This document shows positions 1 to 8,818 of a DNA stretch of 64,000 nucleotides, piece after piece. The notes beneath the pieces are model-generated. The model ran no database searches and was not told where the DNA came from. It saw nothing but the letters and a program-made list of their open reading frames with translations. Location of the stretch: positions 2,356,001 through 2,420,000 of the forward strand of contig NZ_JBDFLX010000001.1 of assembly GCF_047237965.1 (NCBI RefSeq), given 5' to 3'. Source of the DNA: Noviherbaspirillum_A sp047237965 (lineage in GTDB: Bacteria > Pseudomonadota > Gammaproteobacteria > Burkholderiales > Burkholderiaceae_D). The position numbers and the translations under genes are program-made. The first letter of the stretch is position 1. Each line of letters opens with the position of its first letter.

Positions 1-1559
1 TGTCGGCGTACGACGGCATCGCGCTCGACTTGGCGGGCGCCACGTCCGCTGAACCCGACAGGCTTCGGAAGGCCGCGGTCGCGCAGTGGGCCTACTTCTC
101 AGGCTCTCACTACTGCCCCAGCTGCCTAAAAGAGTCACAAGGTGCTTGGCAGTTGTCGTGGAAGCTCCCTTGGTCGTACTGTTGTCCGCAACACCAGTGT
201 CTTCTGAATAAGTTTTGCCCCTACTGCAATCAACGGGCCGCTCGCGGTCGACGCGACGGGTGGTCGTCTCCAGTATTCCACGCACGCGTTCCGCTTCCAG
301 GTTACTGCGGCAATCCTCTGCCCCATGGTCAGGCCGCACGTGGAAAAGACGGTGCGCCTTGTGGGGGCTTTTTGGGTGACGCGCCGGCGACCAGTGTGGC
401 GAACTTCCCTGGGCTGTTAGCGGTGCAGGAACGCATCTACCAAATGCTTCGGCCCGACGACACGCCAAGCCGGAAAGTCGCCGCAGCCTCGTTCTTTAAA
501 GAGATGAGGTCTCTCTCTGCGCTCCTCCTATACAGCGCCGACGTGGACGACTTTGGATCGCTGCCCGAGCCAAGTTGGATTGCTCTGCAACGTCACGTCG
601 ATGCACGAAAGCAGGCTCAAGCCGAGCGCAAGTCCATGGCGGATGGGCGCACCGGACCACGTCCCCGTTCCTACATAGGAACACCAGAAGATCCGGCCCT
701 CATGTCGGCTATTGTTCCACTTGCGTTGACGATTGCCGATTCGCTAGACGACGAGCTTCATTGTCGTCTTCAGCCGCTGGCGGACCGACTGCAGGAAAGA
801 AGCCCTGGGTACCGGTGGGCTGCGCTCGAGTATTTTCAATTCAGTGATCGCTTGCGCATCGCGTTCACACAGTGCTTTGAGGCGCGAAGCACTTTTAACC
901 GAAGGGCCGGGCAGCGTTCTTTAAAGGCGGCCTCGGCTTCGCAGCCCTACGCCTTTCGATCGTGCAACGTCCCACAACTTATTCCTTTTGATCTTTTTGA
1001 GCAGTCGTTCGCTCCGCTGTTTCCTAGCCTCTTGGAAAATCACGCCCGTTCCTTCTGCTCAATGGCATTGGTCAAACTTCTCGGACACACTTGGGCGGAG
1101 GCCGCGAGAGAGCTCGACCTGCCCCAATCCATGCATCGGTTCTCGAACCGCGCGGTGATACTGCTGAATCAGCAAGGCTTTTACGACCAGTTCGCAACGG
1201 AGCTACACCGGTGGGCCGTCCAACTTTCTGAGCAATCCAAAAAAATTGACTATGCCGCTGCGCGCCGCGTCTTCGAAAATTTCCAAGATATTCCTATGAA
1301 CGATTGGAAAAGCGTATGTAGGGCCGCAGAACTGCGCGTCGGCAATCGAGGCGGCAGAAGCCGGTACGCCGCAGCATGGCTTTGGGCCGAAATTACCGGC
1401 GGTGACTGGCGGCTTGCTCCTGCACTGCAGTCGAAAGCGTATGGAGAACAGCAACGAGACGTATACCGGGCGATGGAAAAAACGGTGCTTCCACTTTTAG
1501 CGCCACATTTGCGGCAATTGGGAAAGCGTCTCCTCCTGGAGAGCGGGCTGGAATGCTAA
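1..1559 (+). CDS. tniQ: TniQ/TnsD-family transposition protein, 5' end outside the window
   Basis: The reading frame is open from the first base of the window, so the N-terminus is missing; about 518 residues are visible. TniQ-family proteins act as target-site adaptors for transposases of the Tn7/Tn5053 type. The family is indicated by the zinc-finger pattern near the visible start: HYCPSC, then G and W residues, then a CCPQHQCLL segment and CPYC, that is, Cys pairs flanking a Cys-His pair. The rest is a basic, helical C-terminal region without a motif I can name. No tniA/tniB gene is visible because the window begins inside this gene. Downstream lie an IS and decayed metal-resistance genes, which fits the edge of an old transposon. 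I am confident of the family but not of the transposon type. Confidence 0.8.
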   Translation, partial: SAYDGIALDLAGATSAEPDRLRKAAVAQWAYFSGSHYCPSCLKESQGAWQLSWKLPWSYCCPQHQCLLNKFCPYCNQRAARGRRDGWSSPVFHARVPLPGYCGNPLPHGQAARGKDGAPCGGFLGDAPATSVANFPGLLAVQERIYQMLRPDDTPSRKVAAASFFKEMRSLSALLLYSADVDDFGSLPEPSWIALQRHVDARKQAQAERKSMADGRTGPRPRSYIGTPEDPALMSAIVPLALTIADSLDDELHCRLQPLADRLQERSPGYRWAALEYFQFSDRLRIAFTQCFEARSTFNRRAGQRSLKAASASQPYAFRSCNVPQLIPFDLFEQSFAPLFPSLLENHARSFCSMALVKLLGHTWAEAARELDLPQSMHRFSNRAVILLNQQGFYDQFATELHRWAVQLSEQSKKIDYAAARRVFENFQDIPMNDWKSVCRAAELRVGNRGGRSRYAAAWLWAEITGGDWRLAPALQSKAYGEQQRDVYRAMEKTVLPLLAPHLRQLGKRLLLESGLEC

Positions 1560-1669
1560 ACAGGGGCAAGACCATTCGCTTAACGGTAGTGAACGGTAAT
1601 AACGTCCGCAGTCTTGGGCGCATTCCTTGATCAGCTTCTTAAAAAAATAATCAGAAAAACTGACCTACA

Positions 1670-3128
1670 CTTATTAGTCCGTGCTGAAAAATTGGTTTGA
1701 CCGAGGCGCCATGCAGGCGGGGGCGCGAAATCGCGCGTGCGGAATTTGCAAGGTTCGGCCGGTGTCATATGCGTTTTCCTGCAAATTTTGATGAGGCCAG
1801 AATGGACCCGCGTCATCATTCCGGAGAGCCAGCATCGTCACTGCGGCAAGATTTCCCCTTGCTGGAACATCTCAACCTGCACCATCCGCTTATCGTGCTG
1901 GCCAGGCTGATCGACTGTAACGCCATCGATCAGGTTGCCTATGAAGCCATGGGATCCAGGCATCGTCGCCCGCCCTTACGGCCGAGGCTGGTCGCAGGTC
2001 TGCTGTATCTGCAGCACACCTTTGATCTGTCCGATGAAGAAGTCGTGTGGGGGTGGGTGGAAAATCCTTATTGGCAGGTCTTCACCGGCGAAACCTATTT
2101 GCAAACTGAGCCGCCCATTGATCCCTCCAGCCTGTCACGTTGGCGTAAGCGGCTGGGAGAAGCCGGTGTGGAGGAACTGCTGGCGCAAAGCATTGAAGCA
2201 GCCAAGCGCGCCAGCGTGATCAAGCCAGCCAGCATCAAGCGCGTGATCGTCGATACGACCGTTATGGCCAAGGCAATTGCGCCACCGACCGATTCAGCAC
2301 TGCTGGAGAAGAGTCGCGTCTTGCTCGTCAAAGCGGCCCGGCAATACGGCCTGTCGCTGCGCCAGAATTACAATCGGCTGGCGCCGTGTTTGGTACGCCA
2401 AGTGGCGCAGTACGCCCATGCCCGCCAGTTCAAGCGCATGCGCCGCGCCTTGCGGGCGTTGCGCTCACGCGTGGGGCGCGTGCAGCGTGACATCGAACGG
2501 CAATTGCAGCGTGTGCCACCTGAAGCCCAGGAACGGCTGGATGAACTGCTGGGCCGCACTCGCCGTATCCTGCGGCAACGGCCCAAGGACAAGAACAAGT
2601 TGTACGCGTTGCATGCACCGGAAGTTGAGTGCATTAGCAAAGGTAAGGCACGAGTGCGCTACGAGTTTGGCGTCAAAGTGTCGATCGTGACCACCTTGAA
2701 AGAGGGGCTGGTGGTTGGGGCACGTTCAATGCCGGGCAATCCGTACGATGGACACACGCTGCACGAAGCGTTAGAGCAGGCAGCGATCCTCTCGGACGTC
2801 GAGCCGGAAATGGTGTTCGTCGATCGTGGCTACAAAGGGGTAGAGGTTGACCATGTACAGATCTGGCGTTCGGGGCAGAAACGCGGTGTGACACGTGGGC
2901 TTAAAGCCATGATTCGTCGTCGTAGTGCGATCGAACCGACCATCGGGCATATGAAAAGCGATGGCAAGTTGGATCGCAACTGGCTCAAAGGCGCCCTTGG
3001 TGATGCCCTGAATGCCGTCTTGTGTGGCGCAGGACATAACCTGCGCCTGATCATCAATAAGCTCAAAGGTACTTGCCGCACCAACCCAATATATTGAACG
3101 CTAGAATTCTTCAGGGTCGACTTATTAG
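1670..3128 (+). mobile_element. Complete IS5-like insertion sequence with 8-bp target duplication
   Basis: The element proper spans 1678-3120 (1443 bp). Its ends are imperfect 16-bp inverted repeats: TCCGTGCTGAAAAATT at 1678-1693 and the complement of TCGACCCTGAAGAATT at 3105-3120, with 11 of 16 positions identical. The 8-bp sequence CTTATTAG directly flanks both ends (1670-1677 and 3121-3128), as expected for a target duplication still intact after one insertion event. It carries one full-length transposase gene, so it may be active. The boundaries were read by eye; the transposase family is clear, the exact IS subgroup is not. Confidence 0.75.
1802..3097 (+). CDS. IS5-family DDE transposase
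   Basis: Transposase that would cut and join the ends of the surrounding IS. The N-terminal half carries the DUF772-type region (LHHPLIVLARLIDC ... LRPRLVAGLLYLQHTFDLSDEEVV), followed by a DDE catalytic domain: first Asp in IVDTTVM, second in VFVDRGYKG, and the Glu in RRSAIEPTIGHMKSD near the C-terminus. A basic insert rich in Arg (RRALRALRSRVGR) lies between the first and second Asp. The gene looks intact. I start it at the ATG at 1802 because a GAGG lies five bases upstream; in-frame alternatives are an ATG at 1769 and a TTG at 1697. Confidence 0.85.
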   Translation: MDPRHHSGEPASSLRQDFPLLEHLNLHHPLIVLARLIDCNAIDQVAYEAMGSRHRRPPLRPRLVAGLLYLQHTFDLSDEEVVWGWVENPYWQVFTGETYLQTEPPIDPSSLSRWRKRLGEAGVEELLAQSIEAAKRASVIKPASIKRVIVDTTVMAKAIAPPTDSALLEKSRVLLVKAARQYGLSLRQNYNRLAPCLVRQVAQYAHARQFKRMRRALRALRSRVGRVQRDIERQLQRVPPEAQERLDELLGRTRRILRQRPKDKNKLYALHAPEVECISKGKARVRYEFGVKVSIVTTLKEGLVVGARSMPGNPYDGHTLHEALEQAAILSDVEPEMVFVDRGYKGVEVDHVQIWRSGQKRGVTRGLKAMIRRRSAIEPTIGHMKSDGKLDRNWLKGALGDALNAVLCGAGHNLRLIINKLKGTCRTNPIY

Positions 3129-3324
3129 TTTCTCAAATAGTTTTCCAAACTTTTGGGGCGCCTCTGGCAGAAAAATTTGGCTGTCGCCATAAGTGTCGGT
3201 ATAAGGCATGTCTGCACCGTAGGCGAAAACATATTGTCAGCGCCGGTTCGAACGTTGCTGCGGGCAGCCAAACCATCGTACTGCGCGGTCACGGAAGGCA
3301 AGCTGACGCAGCTTCGAGTCGGTA

Positions 3325-3340
3325 AATTCTTCAGTGTCGA
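3325..3340. repeat. Orphan copy of the IS right end
   Basis: AATTCTTCAGTGTCGA differs at one of 16 positions from the right inverted repeat of the adjacent IS (3105-3120). No second transposase lies next to it, so it looks like the leftover end of an earlier, related insertion. Confidence 0.5.
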
Positions 3341-3421
3341 GTTGCCAGTATCCACTACACAAGATAGGTGCGGTATCCCGTCGTCTGCCGCTGTGCATGA
3401 TGGCGATCAGCTTACCTGTTT

Positions 3422-3550
3422 CTGCGTACCACCGATGGCTTTGAAGCCAAGTCGGTCAAAGTGATCGCAAGCGCTGGGCAGCGGGTGCGCGTCCAGAGCC
3501 CGTTCAAAACTGCAGATCAGATTGCCGTTTCCAGCGTCGTCGCGCTCTAG
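3422..3550 (+). pseudogene. Remnant of an RND efflux periplasmic adaptor (CzcB/CusB type), C-terminal 42 codons
   Basis: In this frame the sequence reads LRTTDGFEAKSVKV, then GQRVRVQSPFK, and ends IAVSSVVAL followed by a stop. This is the usual C-terminal pattern of membrane fusion proteins of CzcCBA-type metal efflux pumps (a VRTADGFEAR-like strand, then an AGDRIAVSS-like end). Upstream the frame meets a stop at once, so the rest of the gene is lost. It ends 31 bases before the ATG of the czcA-like remnant, which is normal czcB-czcA spacing. The family is inferred from a short match. Confidence 0.55.
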
Positions 3551-3581
3551 GTGCTTAGCTCGACGAAAAGGAGCGCAAGTA

Positions 3582-3902
3582 ATGCTGGCCCGCCTTATCC
3601 AGGTTTCGTTGGCGCAGCGACTGTTTGTGTTGATAATCACCTTAATCGTGACAGGCGCAGGATGGTATGCCCACCATGGCTTGCCAATCGATGCGTTTCT
3701 GAATGTCTCCAGCACGCAGGTCAAGATCACCATGAAGGCGCCCGGCATGATGCCGGGAGAAGGTGCTGCACATTATTATCTGCGCAGCGATAACGTCCGC
3801 CATCAACGCGAAGCCATTTTTAAAGCCTTTGGTCGAGCACTGCGCATGAGCGCCAAGCGTGACACGCGGTCGGCTAAACCACTGCACCGACCATCCTCAT
3901 GA
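3582..3902 (+). pseudogene. Remnant of an RND metal efflux pump (CzcA/CusA type), N-terminal 60 residues
   Basis: The ATG at 3582 has a good ribosome binding site (AAAGGAG). The first 60 residues are those of a CzcA/CusA heavy-metal RND transporter: MLARLIQVSLAQRLFVL, the first membrane helix, then GLPIDAFLNVSSTQVKI and APGMMPGE. An intact protein has more than 1000 residues. After about position 3761 the similarity stops and the frame runs through unrelated sequence to a stop at 3902. The truncation point may be a deletion or rearrangement junction. With the adaptor remnant just upstream, it marks a lost metal-resistance operon beside tniQ. Confidence 0.65.
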
Positions 3903-3963
3903 CTATCTGAGGAAATTGCGAGATTAACCGGTCCAAAATACTGCATTGTGTAAAATTGAGCAC

Positions 3964-3988
3964 AAAAAAAGCCTTGGAAACCAAGGCT
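3964..3988 (-). terminator. Rho-independent terminator, leftward
   Basis: AGCCTTGG-AAA-CCAAGGCT forms an 8-bp perfect stem at 3970-3988. Seven A residues precede it on the + strand, giving a U-tract on the minus-strand transcript. Confidence 0.7.
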
Positions 3989-4069
3989 GTTCATTGCAAA
4001 CTTTAACTGCATCCTACACTGGTGACGGTTTGCCTTCGACTGGGCGTGAGGGCGATAACGAACCGCGGC

Positions 4070-4105
4070 GAAGAAAAATACTCAGCCATGTCTCTCATGG
4101 CTGAG
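4070..4105 (-). terminator. Rho-independent terminator of the leftward racemase operon
   Basis: CTCAGCCATG / CATGGCTGAG form a 10-bp perfect stem (4081-4090 and 4096-4105) with a 5-base loop. The A-rich GAAGAAAAATA on its left becomes a U-rich tail on the minus strand. It lies about 140 bases after the racemase-family stop codon. Confidence 0.7.
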
Positions 4106-4243
4106 CTCCATCCTGATGCCCTCCTGGCGGCCCCCGGCACTCCCTGAAAGAACGTGTCGGACGCGCGTTCCCGCCTTCGTGCCGGCTACCTGTGCAGGCT
4201 AGCGCAACAGACAGTTGGCGCGCAGGTCCCGGGCAGGCGCAGC

Positions 4244-5329
4244 TCACTGCACCGCGTAACGGGAGACCGCGTCCTCATTCCAGGCGATGCCCAGTCCGTC
4301 GCCCCTCGCGCAGACGGTGCCGTTGCTTACCTGATAAGGCGGCTGCAGCACCGCTCCGGCAAAATCGAGGTATTCCAGCCAGTCGCAGGTGGGCGTCACC
4401 GGCAGCGTATGGGCGCTGGCTTCGACGAAGATATGGCTTGAAAGCGGCAGGGATGCGGCATCCGCCTGCGCGGCGGCTGCCATCCAGCCGGTGATGCCGC
4501 CGATCTTCATCATGTCCACCATCACGAAGTCGGAGGCGCCGGCGCTGATGGCGCGTTGCATGTCACGCGGGAACCACCAGTTTTCGCCGGTCTGGATCGG
4601 TACGCTGGTCGATGCCTTCACCCTGGCATGCCCCTGCAAATCCTGCGCCGACACCGGCTCTTCAATCCAGTAGGGATCGAACTCGGCAAGTCTTGCGATG
4701 CGATGGCAGGCTTCCATCGGACCCAGGCTCTGGTTGAAGTCGAGCATAAGGGCAATGTCGGTTCCGATCATCTGCCGCACCGCGCCGACCGATGCGATGT
4801 CCTGCGCCAGCGTCTCGGCGCCCACCTTGATCTTGATGCCCCGGAAGCCCTGGTCCAGGGAGCGCCGTATCTGGGCGGCGTCGGCCACCGGGTCGACGAA
4901 TCCGTAGCTGTCATAGGCCCGTATCGGCCTGGGCTCGCCGCCCAGCAGCGCAACGACCGGCTTGCCAGCCGCCTTGCCCAGGATGTCCCAGAAAGCCATG
5001 TCCAGGCCGGACAGCACCATGCCAAGCAGCCCCTGCGTTCCCAGCAGCCGGAATTGCAGATCGAGTTCCTTCATTCTTTCGAAGGGCACGACCGCTTTGC
5101 CCTTGAGCAGTTCGCCCAGGTTTTCAGTCAGCTTCACCAGCGGAACCAGCGTGAGCGGAGTGTAGCCGAACAGATAGGCGCTTCCCGTGATGCCCTGCTC
5201 GGTGTGCACGTCCAGCAGCACCAGCGGTGCAGCGGGTATCGTGCCCATGGCGGTGCGCACCGGGCGGCCGATCGGCGCGACCACGGCACGCGCCACGATA
5301 TTGCGGATGATGAGCGGCGCATCGTGCAT
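4244..5329 (-). CDS. Mandelate racemase-family enzyme (enolase superfamily)
   Basis: 361 residues, the usual length. Enolase-superfamily enzymes abstract the proton alpha to a carboxylate, aided by Mg2+. The catalytic set of true mandelate racemase is complete with a constant shift of two residues: K166 and K168 (GIKIKVG), metal ligands D197 (MLDFN), E223 (WIEEP) and E249 (TGEN), D272 and H299 (SSHIF) as the second base, and E319 (TCDWLEYLD). The N-terminal capping domain keeps the TAMGT and AYLFGYTP segments typical of the mandelate racemase group. It is the last gene of a leftward unit headed by a Bug solute-binding protein. Neighbours (aldolase, hydroxyacid dehydrogenase, lactonase) suggest a hydroxy- or sugar-acid substrate, so racemase, epimerase or dehydratase activity are all possible. 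Confidence 0.85.
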   Translation of the reverse strand: MHDAPLIIRNIVARAVVAPIGRPVRTAMGTIPAAPLVLLDVHTEQGITGSAYLFGYTPLTLVPLVKLTENLGELLKGKAVVPFERMKELDLQFRLLGTQGLLGMVLSGLDMAFWDILGKAAGKPVVALLGGEPRPIRAYDSYGFVDPVADAAQIRRSLDQGFRGIKIKVGAETLAQDIASVGAVRQMIGTDIALMLDFNQSLGPMEACHRIARLAEFDPYWIEEPVSAQDLQGHARVKASTSVPIQTGENWWFPRDMQRAISAGASDFVMVDMMKIGGITGWMAAAAQADAASLPLSSHIFVEASAHTLPVTPTCDWLEYLDFAGAVLQPPYQVSNGTVCARGDGLGIAWNEDAVSRYAVQ

Positions 5330-5431
5330 TGTTGTGTCTCCTTCGTTTTTGAAGAGACACCATTAAGGCAGCGATCGGCATGCAATGCAACAGGCGCCTG
5401 GCAGGTCAGGCGCCTCGTCATCGATGATGGC

Positions 5432-6412
5432 CTAGTCGACCTTCGCGCCGGAGTCCTTGACGACCTTGCCCCACTTCACGCCATCGTTTTTGATCAGGCT
5501 GCCGAACGCTTCCGGCGTGCCGCCCAGGATGTCGCCGCCCTCGGCACGTATCTTTTCGCGTACGTCGGGCATCTGCAGCACACGGTTGACTTCGCTGTTG
5601 AGGCGCGCGATGACGTTGGCCGGCGTTCCGGCGGGCGCGGCCAGGCCAAACCAGGTATTGGCATCGAAGCCCTTGTAGCCGAGGTCATTGATCGAAGGCA
5701 CATCGGGGAGGCTCACCGAACGCTTGGCCGAGGTTACCGCCAGCGCACGCATCTTTCCGCTCTTGATATGCGAAATGGCGGTCGGCACGGACGCCATGAA
5801 AACGTCGATGGTGCCGCCCATCAGGTCCGTGATTGCCTGCGATGATCCCTTGTAGGGAATGTGCTGCAGCTTGATGCCGGCTGCGCGCTGGAACAGTTCG
5901 CCGGTCAGGTGCGCCACGGTGCCGTTGCCAGGCGTGGCGAACGTCACATCGCCCGGCTTTGCCTTCGAAGCGGCGACCACGTCCGCCAGCGTCTTGAATT
6001 TGGAGCTGGCTGCCACCACCAGCACCAGCGGCGCATCGGCAACAGTGGTGATGGGCGCCAGGTCCTTGACCGGGTCATAGGGCAGCTTGGCGTACAGCGT
6101 GGGATTGACCGCGAGGTTGCTGGTCTGGCCCATCACGATGGTATAGCCGTCAGCCGGCGCCTTGGCCGCCGCGTCCACACCGATGTTGCCGCCGGCGCCG
6201 GGCCGGTTGTCCACGACGATCGTCCACTTCAATGTTTCCGTCAGCTTGTTGGCGACGACGCGTGACATCGTGTCGGTGCCGCCGCCCGGGGGGAACGGCA
6301 CGACAAGGCGGATCGGCCTGGAGGGATAACTGTCCTGCGCCGACGCCGTGACGCCGTGCAAGGCCATGGTGGTCAGCGCGATGCCGGCAATCATGCGGCT
6401 CAATGGGTACAT
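5432..6412 (-). CDS. Bug-family tripartite tricarboxylate transporter substrate-binding protein
   Basis: 326 residues with an N-terminal signal peptide ending near TASAQ. Bug (TctC) proteins bind carboxylates in the periplasm and normally serve a TctAB membrane pair. The family is shown by YPSRPIRLVVPFPPGGGTDTMSR at the mature N-terminus and by RPGAGGNIG and HIPYKGSSQAITDLMGG further on. No tctA or tctB gene is present in the window, so this is an orphan receptor. It is transcribed leftward with the racemase-family gene 102 bases downstream and diverges from a second Bug gene across a 492-base regulatory region. AGGAG precedes the ATG. Confidence 0.9.
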   Translation of the reverse strand: MYPLSRMIAGIALTTMALHGVTASAQDSYPSRPIRLVVPFPPGGGTDTMSRVVANKLTETLKWTIVVDNRPGAGGNIGVDAAAKAPADGYTIVMGQTSNLAVNPTLYAKLPYDPVKDLAPITTVADAPLVLVVAASSKFKTLADVVAASKAKPGDVTFATPGNGTVAHLTGELFQRAAGIKLQHIPYKGSSQAITDLMGGTIDVFMASVPTAISHIKSGKMRALAVTSAKRSVSLPDVPSINDLGYKGFDANTWFGLAAPAGTPANVIARLNSEVNRVLQMPDVREKIRAEGGDILGGTPEAFGSLIKNDGVKWGKVVKDSGAKVD

Positions 6413-6683
6413 GGTGTTCTCCTCGTAATGTGATTTTTATGCCGGCAGCGCTTTCCGGAAGGCGCCGGGTGTGACATGGAAGGCAGGTGCCTGACCGCGT
6501 TGCAGGGCATGACCTGGTGCTGCAGGCGGCACCGCATGCAAGCGCGACTCACGCAGGAAAGAGGGAAAAGGCAAGCTCGACAGCCCTACGCGTTCATGAA
6601 AATGGCGCCCTCTAAATTTCCTGGCGATGCCCGTTGCCGCCATGCGGCTCCTGGCTAGCAAGTATTGCAGCTAAACTTTTTCA

Positions 6684-6712
6684 GTCCAATTGATAATTTT
6701 TGAAGATTCATA
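6684..6712 (-). promoter_or_regulatory. Probable LysR operator, copy A
   Basis: Read on the minus strand this is TATGAATC-N10-ATCAATTGGAC. It points toward the leftward Bug/racemase unit. The same two blocks with exactly the same 10-base spacing occur in copies B and C. Confidence 0.6.
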
Positions 6713-6768
6713 AATACGGCTTTATCCATGCCGTCCTACCGATCTGCCGGCACTGCAAAAGCCGTATC

Positions 6769-6797
6769 TATGAATCGCCGCCAAGTATCAATTGGAC
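6769..6797 (+). promoter_or_regulatory. Probable LysR operator, copy B
   Basis: TATGAATC-N10-ATCAATTGGAC on the plus strand, 107 bases before the ATG of the rightward Bug gene. It is the mirror image of copy A; both fixed blocks are identical. Confidence 0.6.
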
Positions 6798-6904
6798 GTC
6801 GCCCCGGTCTGCTTCGATACTCCCCCACGCAAGAACTGCAGGATGCCCGTATCCCGGTTGGCGATATGGAAAATCCGCGCTATCCATTCATTAGGAGACA
6901 GGTC

Positions 6905-7876
6905 ATGAACCGACGTACATTGATTGTTCGCTGCGCTGCGCTGATTGGCGCATGCGCCCTCGCCGCTTCTTCGGCGCATGCCGCCTATCCGGAGCGGCCC
7001 ATTACCTTCGTTGTGCCCTATGCGCCTGGCGGCGCGGCTGACACGCTGGCGCGGGTTCTGGCTCAGCGCATGAGCGCCAGGCTGGGCACGCCCGTGATCG
7101 TCGACAACCGCGCCGGCGCCAGCGGCACCATAGGCGCCAGCTATGTCGCCCGGGCGGCGGCCGACGGCTATACCGTGCTGTACGACGCCACGCCCTATTC
7201 GATCAACCCGCATCTGTTTGCACGCATGCCCTATGCCGCCGGCGCCTTGAAGCCGCTGTCGCTGGTGGCGCTGACGCCCAACGTGCTGATCGTCAAGTCC
7301 GATGCGCCGTTCAAGGATGTGAAGGACCTGATTGCAAAGGCCAAGGCCGCGCCAGGCAAGATCAATTTCGCCTCTGGCGGCAGCGGCACGGTGCAACGTC
7401 TGGCGGCCGAGCTGTTCCGGCAAAAGCTCGACCTCGACATGGTCCACGTGCCCTACAAGAGCGGCGGCCCGGCCATCATGGATGTGATGGGAGGCCAGGT
7501 CGACTTCATGTTCGGCACGGTTGCGGCGACCTACCCGATGGTTTCCTCAGGCAAGCTGCGCGCGCTGGCGGTGTCGTCGCCCGAGCGGTCCAAGCGCCTG
7601 CCCGACGTTCCCACCGTGGCCGAAACGGTGGTGCCGGGCTATGAGGCTTACGAGTGGAATGGCATGCTGCTGCCCGCCGCCACGCCGGAACCCGTAGTGG
7701 CCAAACTGCATGCCGCCCTGTCCGACGCGCTCAAGGAAGACGAGGTGAAACAGCGCTTCAATGAACTGGGCGCGCAGCCGATAGGCTCCACGCCTGAAGC
7801 GTTTGCCGACTTCCTGAAGAAGGAAGACGCCAAGTGGGCTGAAGTGATTCGCAAGGGTAATATCAAGCTCGATTGA
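6905..7876 (+). CDS. Bug-family tripartite tricarboxylate transporter substrate-binding protein
   Basis: 323 residues when started at the ATG at 6905, which follows TTAGGAGAC and begins a clean signal peptide (MNRRTLIVRCAALIGACALA, cut near SSAHA). A longer frame upstream is an artefact that reads through the operator region. Bug features: AYPERPITFVVPYAPGGAADTLAR, NRAGASGTIG, HVPYKSGGPAIMDVMGG. It is a paralogue of the leftward Bug protein and diverges from it under a shared palindromic control region. Probably a periplasmic carboxylate receptor for the same catabolic cluster. The LysR gene downstream is convergent, with a 33-base gap. Confidence 0.9.
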   Translation: MNRRTLIVRCAALIGACALAASSAHAAYPERPITFVVPYAPGGAADTLARVLAQRMSARLGTPVIVDNRAGASGTIGASYVARAAADGYTVLYDATPYSINPHLFARMPYAAGALKPLSLVALTPNVLIVKSDAPFKDVKDLIAKAKAAPGKINFASGGSGTVQRLAAELFRQKLDLDMVHVPYKSGGPAIMDVMGGQVDFMFGTVAATYPMVSSGKLRALAVSSPERSKRLPDVPTVAETVVPGYEAYEWNGMLLPAATPEPVVAKLHAALSDALKEDEVKQRFNELGAQPIGSTPEAFADFLKKEDAKWAEVIRKGNIKLD

Positions 7877-7909
7877 CAGGCAGCGGGCCATGCGGCGCCT
7901 CTGCTCACA

Positions 7910-8803
7910 TCATCCTTCCGCGGCCGCAGCAGATGCGAGCAGTTCGATCAGGCGCCGACTGGCCGGCGAAAGATAACCGCCTTCGCGATAGGTGACGACC
8001 ATGCGCCGCTGCATCACGGTTTCCTTCACGTCGACTTCCTTGAGCGCGAAGCTGGGCTGGCCTGGCAGCAAATGGCGGCGGGAGATGAAGCTCAGCAAGC
8101 CGGTCTCGGCAATCAGCGTGGGCAGCATCAGCAGGGTGTTGGACTCGACCTGCACCCGCGGACGCGGCAGATGATGCCGCTCGAATGTCTGGTCCAGCCA
8201 ATCCCGGGTCGGCGCCCCCGCTGACTGCAGCACCCAGCGATAGGCGCCCAGGTCCTTGATGGTCGGGGTGCGTTGAAAGACGTCATGGCCGGCATTGGCG
8301 ACCACGACGATCGGGTCTTCCGCAAGAAATTCCGACGTGAAGCCCGGCTCGGCCATCCCTTCGGTTCCTATCGTCATATCCACTTCACCCGAATGCAGCA
8401 GCGACCTGAGCACGTCGATCAGGCCGACCACGGTATGCAGGTTGACCTCGGGCGCTTCCCGGATCAGCTGGCGCATGGCCGATGGCAGCAGAAACTGCGC
8501 CGCGGTCGGCACGATCCCGACCCGCACCGTGCCGACCAGGCCATGCGCGAGATGATTGATCTCCTGCTGCGCATCATGCACGTCCAGCCGCGTGCGCCGC
8601 GCCCACTTCAGCAGCACCTGGCCCGCTTCGGTCAGGCGTATGCCACGTCCCGACTTCTCGAACAGCCGCACACCGCAGTCCTGCTCCAGCCGCCGGATCG
8701 AACTGGTCAGCGCCGGTTGCGTGCGGTGCAGGCGCTCCGAAGCCCGTCCCATATGCTCGAGTTCGGCGATGACTTCGAAATAATGCAGATCACGCAAGTC
8801 CAT
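7910..8803 (-). CDS. LysR-family transcriptional regulator of the catabolic cluster
   Basis: 297 residues from the ATG at 8803. MDLRDLHYFEVIAELEHMGR starts the standard LysR winged helix-turn-helix (roughly residues 1-60, with QPALTSSIRRLEQDCGVRLFEK as recognition helix and wing). The remainder is the periplasmic-binding-protein-like effector domain (GLVGTVRVGIVPTAAQFLLP onward). An upstream in-frame start at 8830 would overlap the operator, so the shorter start is preferred. A copy of the 29-bp motif ends 16 bases before this ATG, consistent with autoregulation. It sits between the Bug gene and the aldolase operon and most likely senses a pathway acid. Confidence 0.88.
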   Translation of the reverse strand: MDLRDLHYFEVIAELEHMGRASERLHRTQPALTSSIRRLEQDCGVRLFEKSGRGIRLTEAGQVLLKWARRTRLDVHDAQQEINHLAHGLVGTVRVGIVPTAAQFLLPSAMRQLIREAPEVNLHTVVGLIDVLRSLLHSGEVDMTIGTEGMAEPGFTSEFLAEDPIVVVANAGHDVFQRTPTIKDLGAYRWVLQSAGAPTRDWLDQTFERHHLPRPRVQVESNTLLMLPTLIAETGLLSFISRRHLLPGQPSFALKEVDVKETVMQRRMVVTYREGGYLSPASRRLIELLASAAAAEG

Positions 8804-8818
8804 TGCAAAAGTCCAGAT

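Larger units (their letters stand above)
6413..6904. promoter_or_regulatory. Divergent promoter region of the two Bug genes
   Basis: This 492-base gap contains no credible gene. Its right half holds a large inverted repeat: 37-base arms at 6684-6720 and 6761-6797 around a 40-base spacer, identical at 26 of 27 positions outside two internal 10-base blocks. Each arm carries one copy of the 29-bp motif listed separately. The arrangement suits a regulator that controls both divergent transcripts. Confidence 0.6.
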
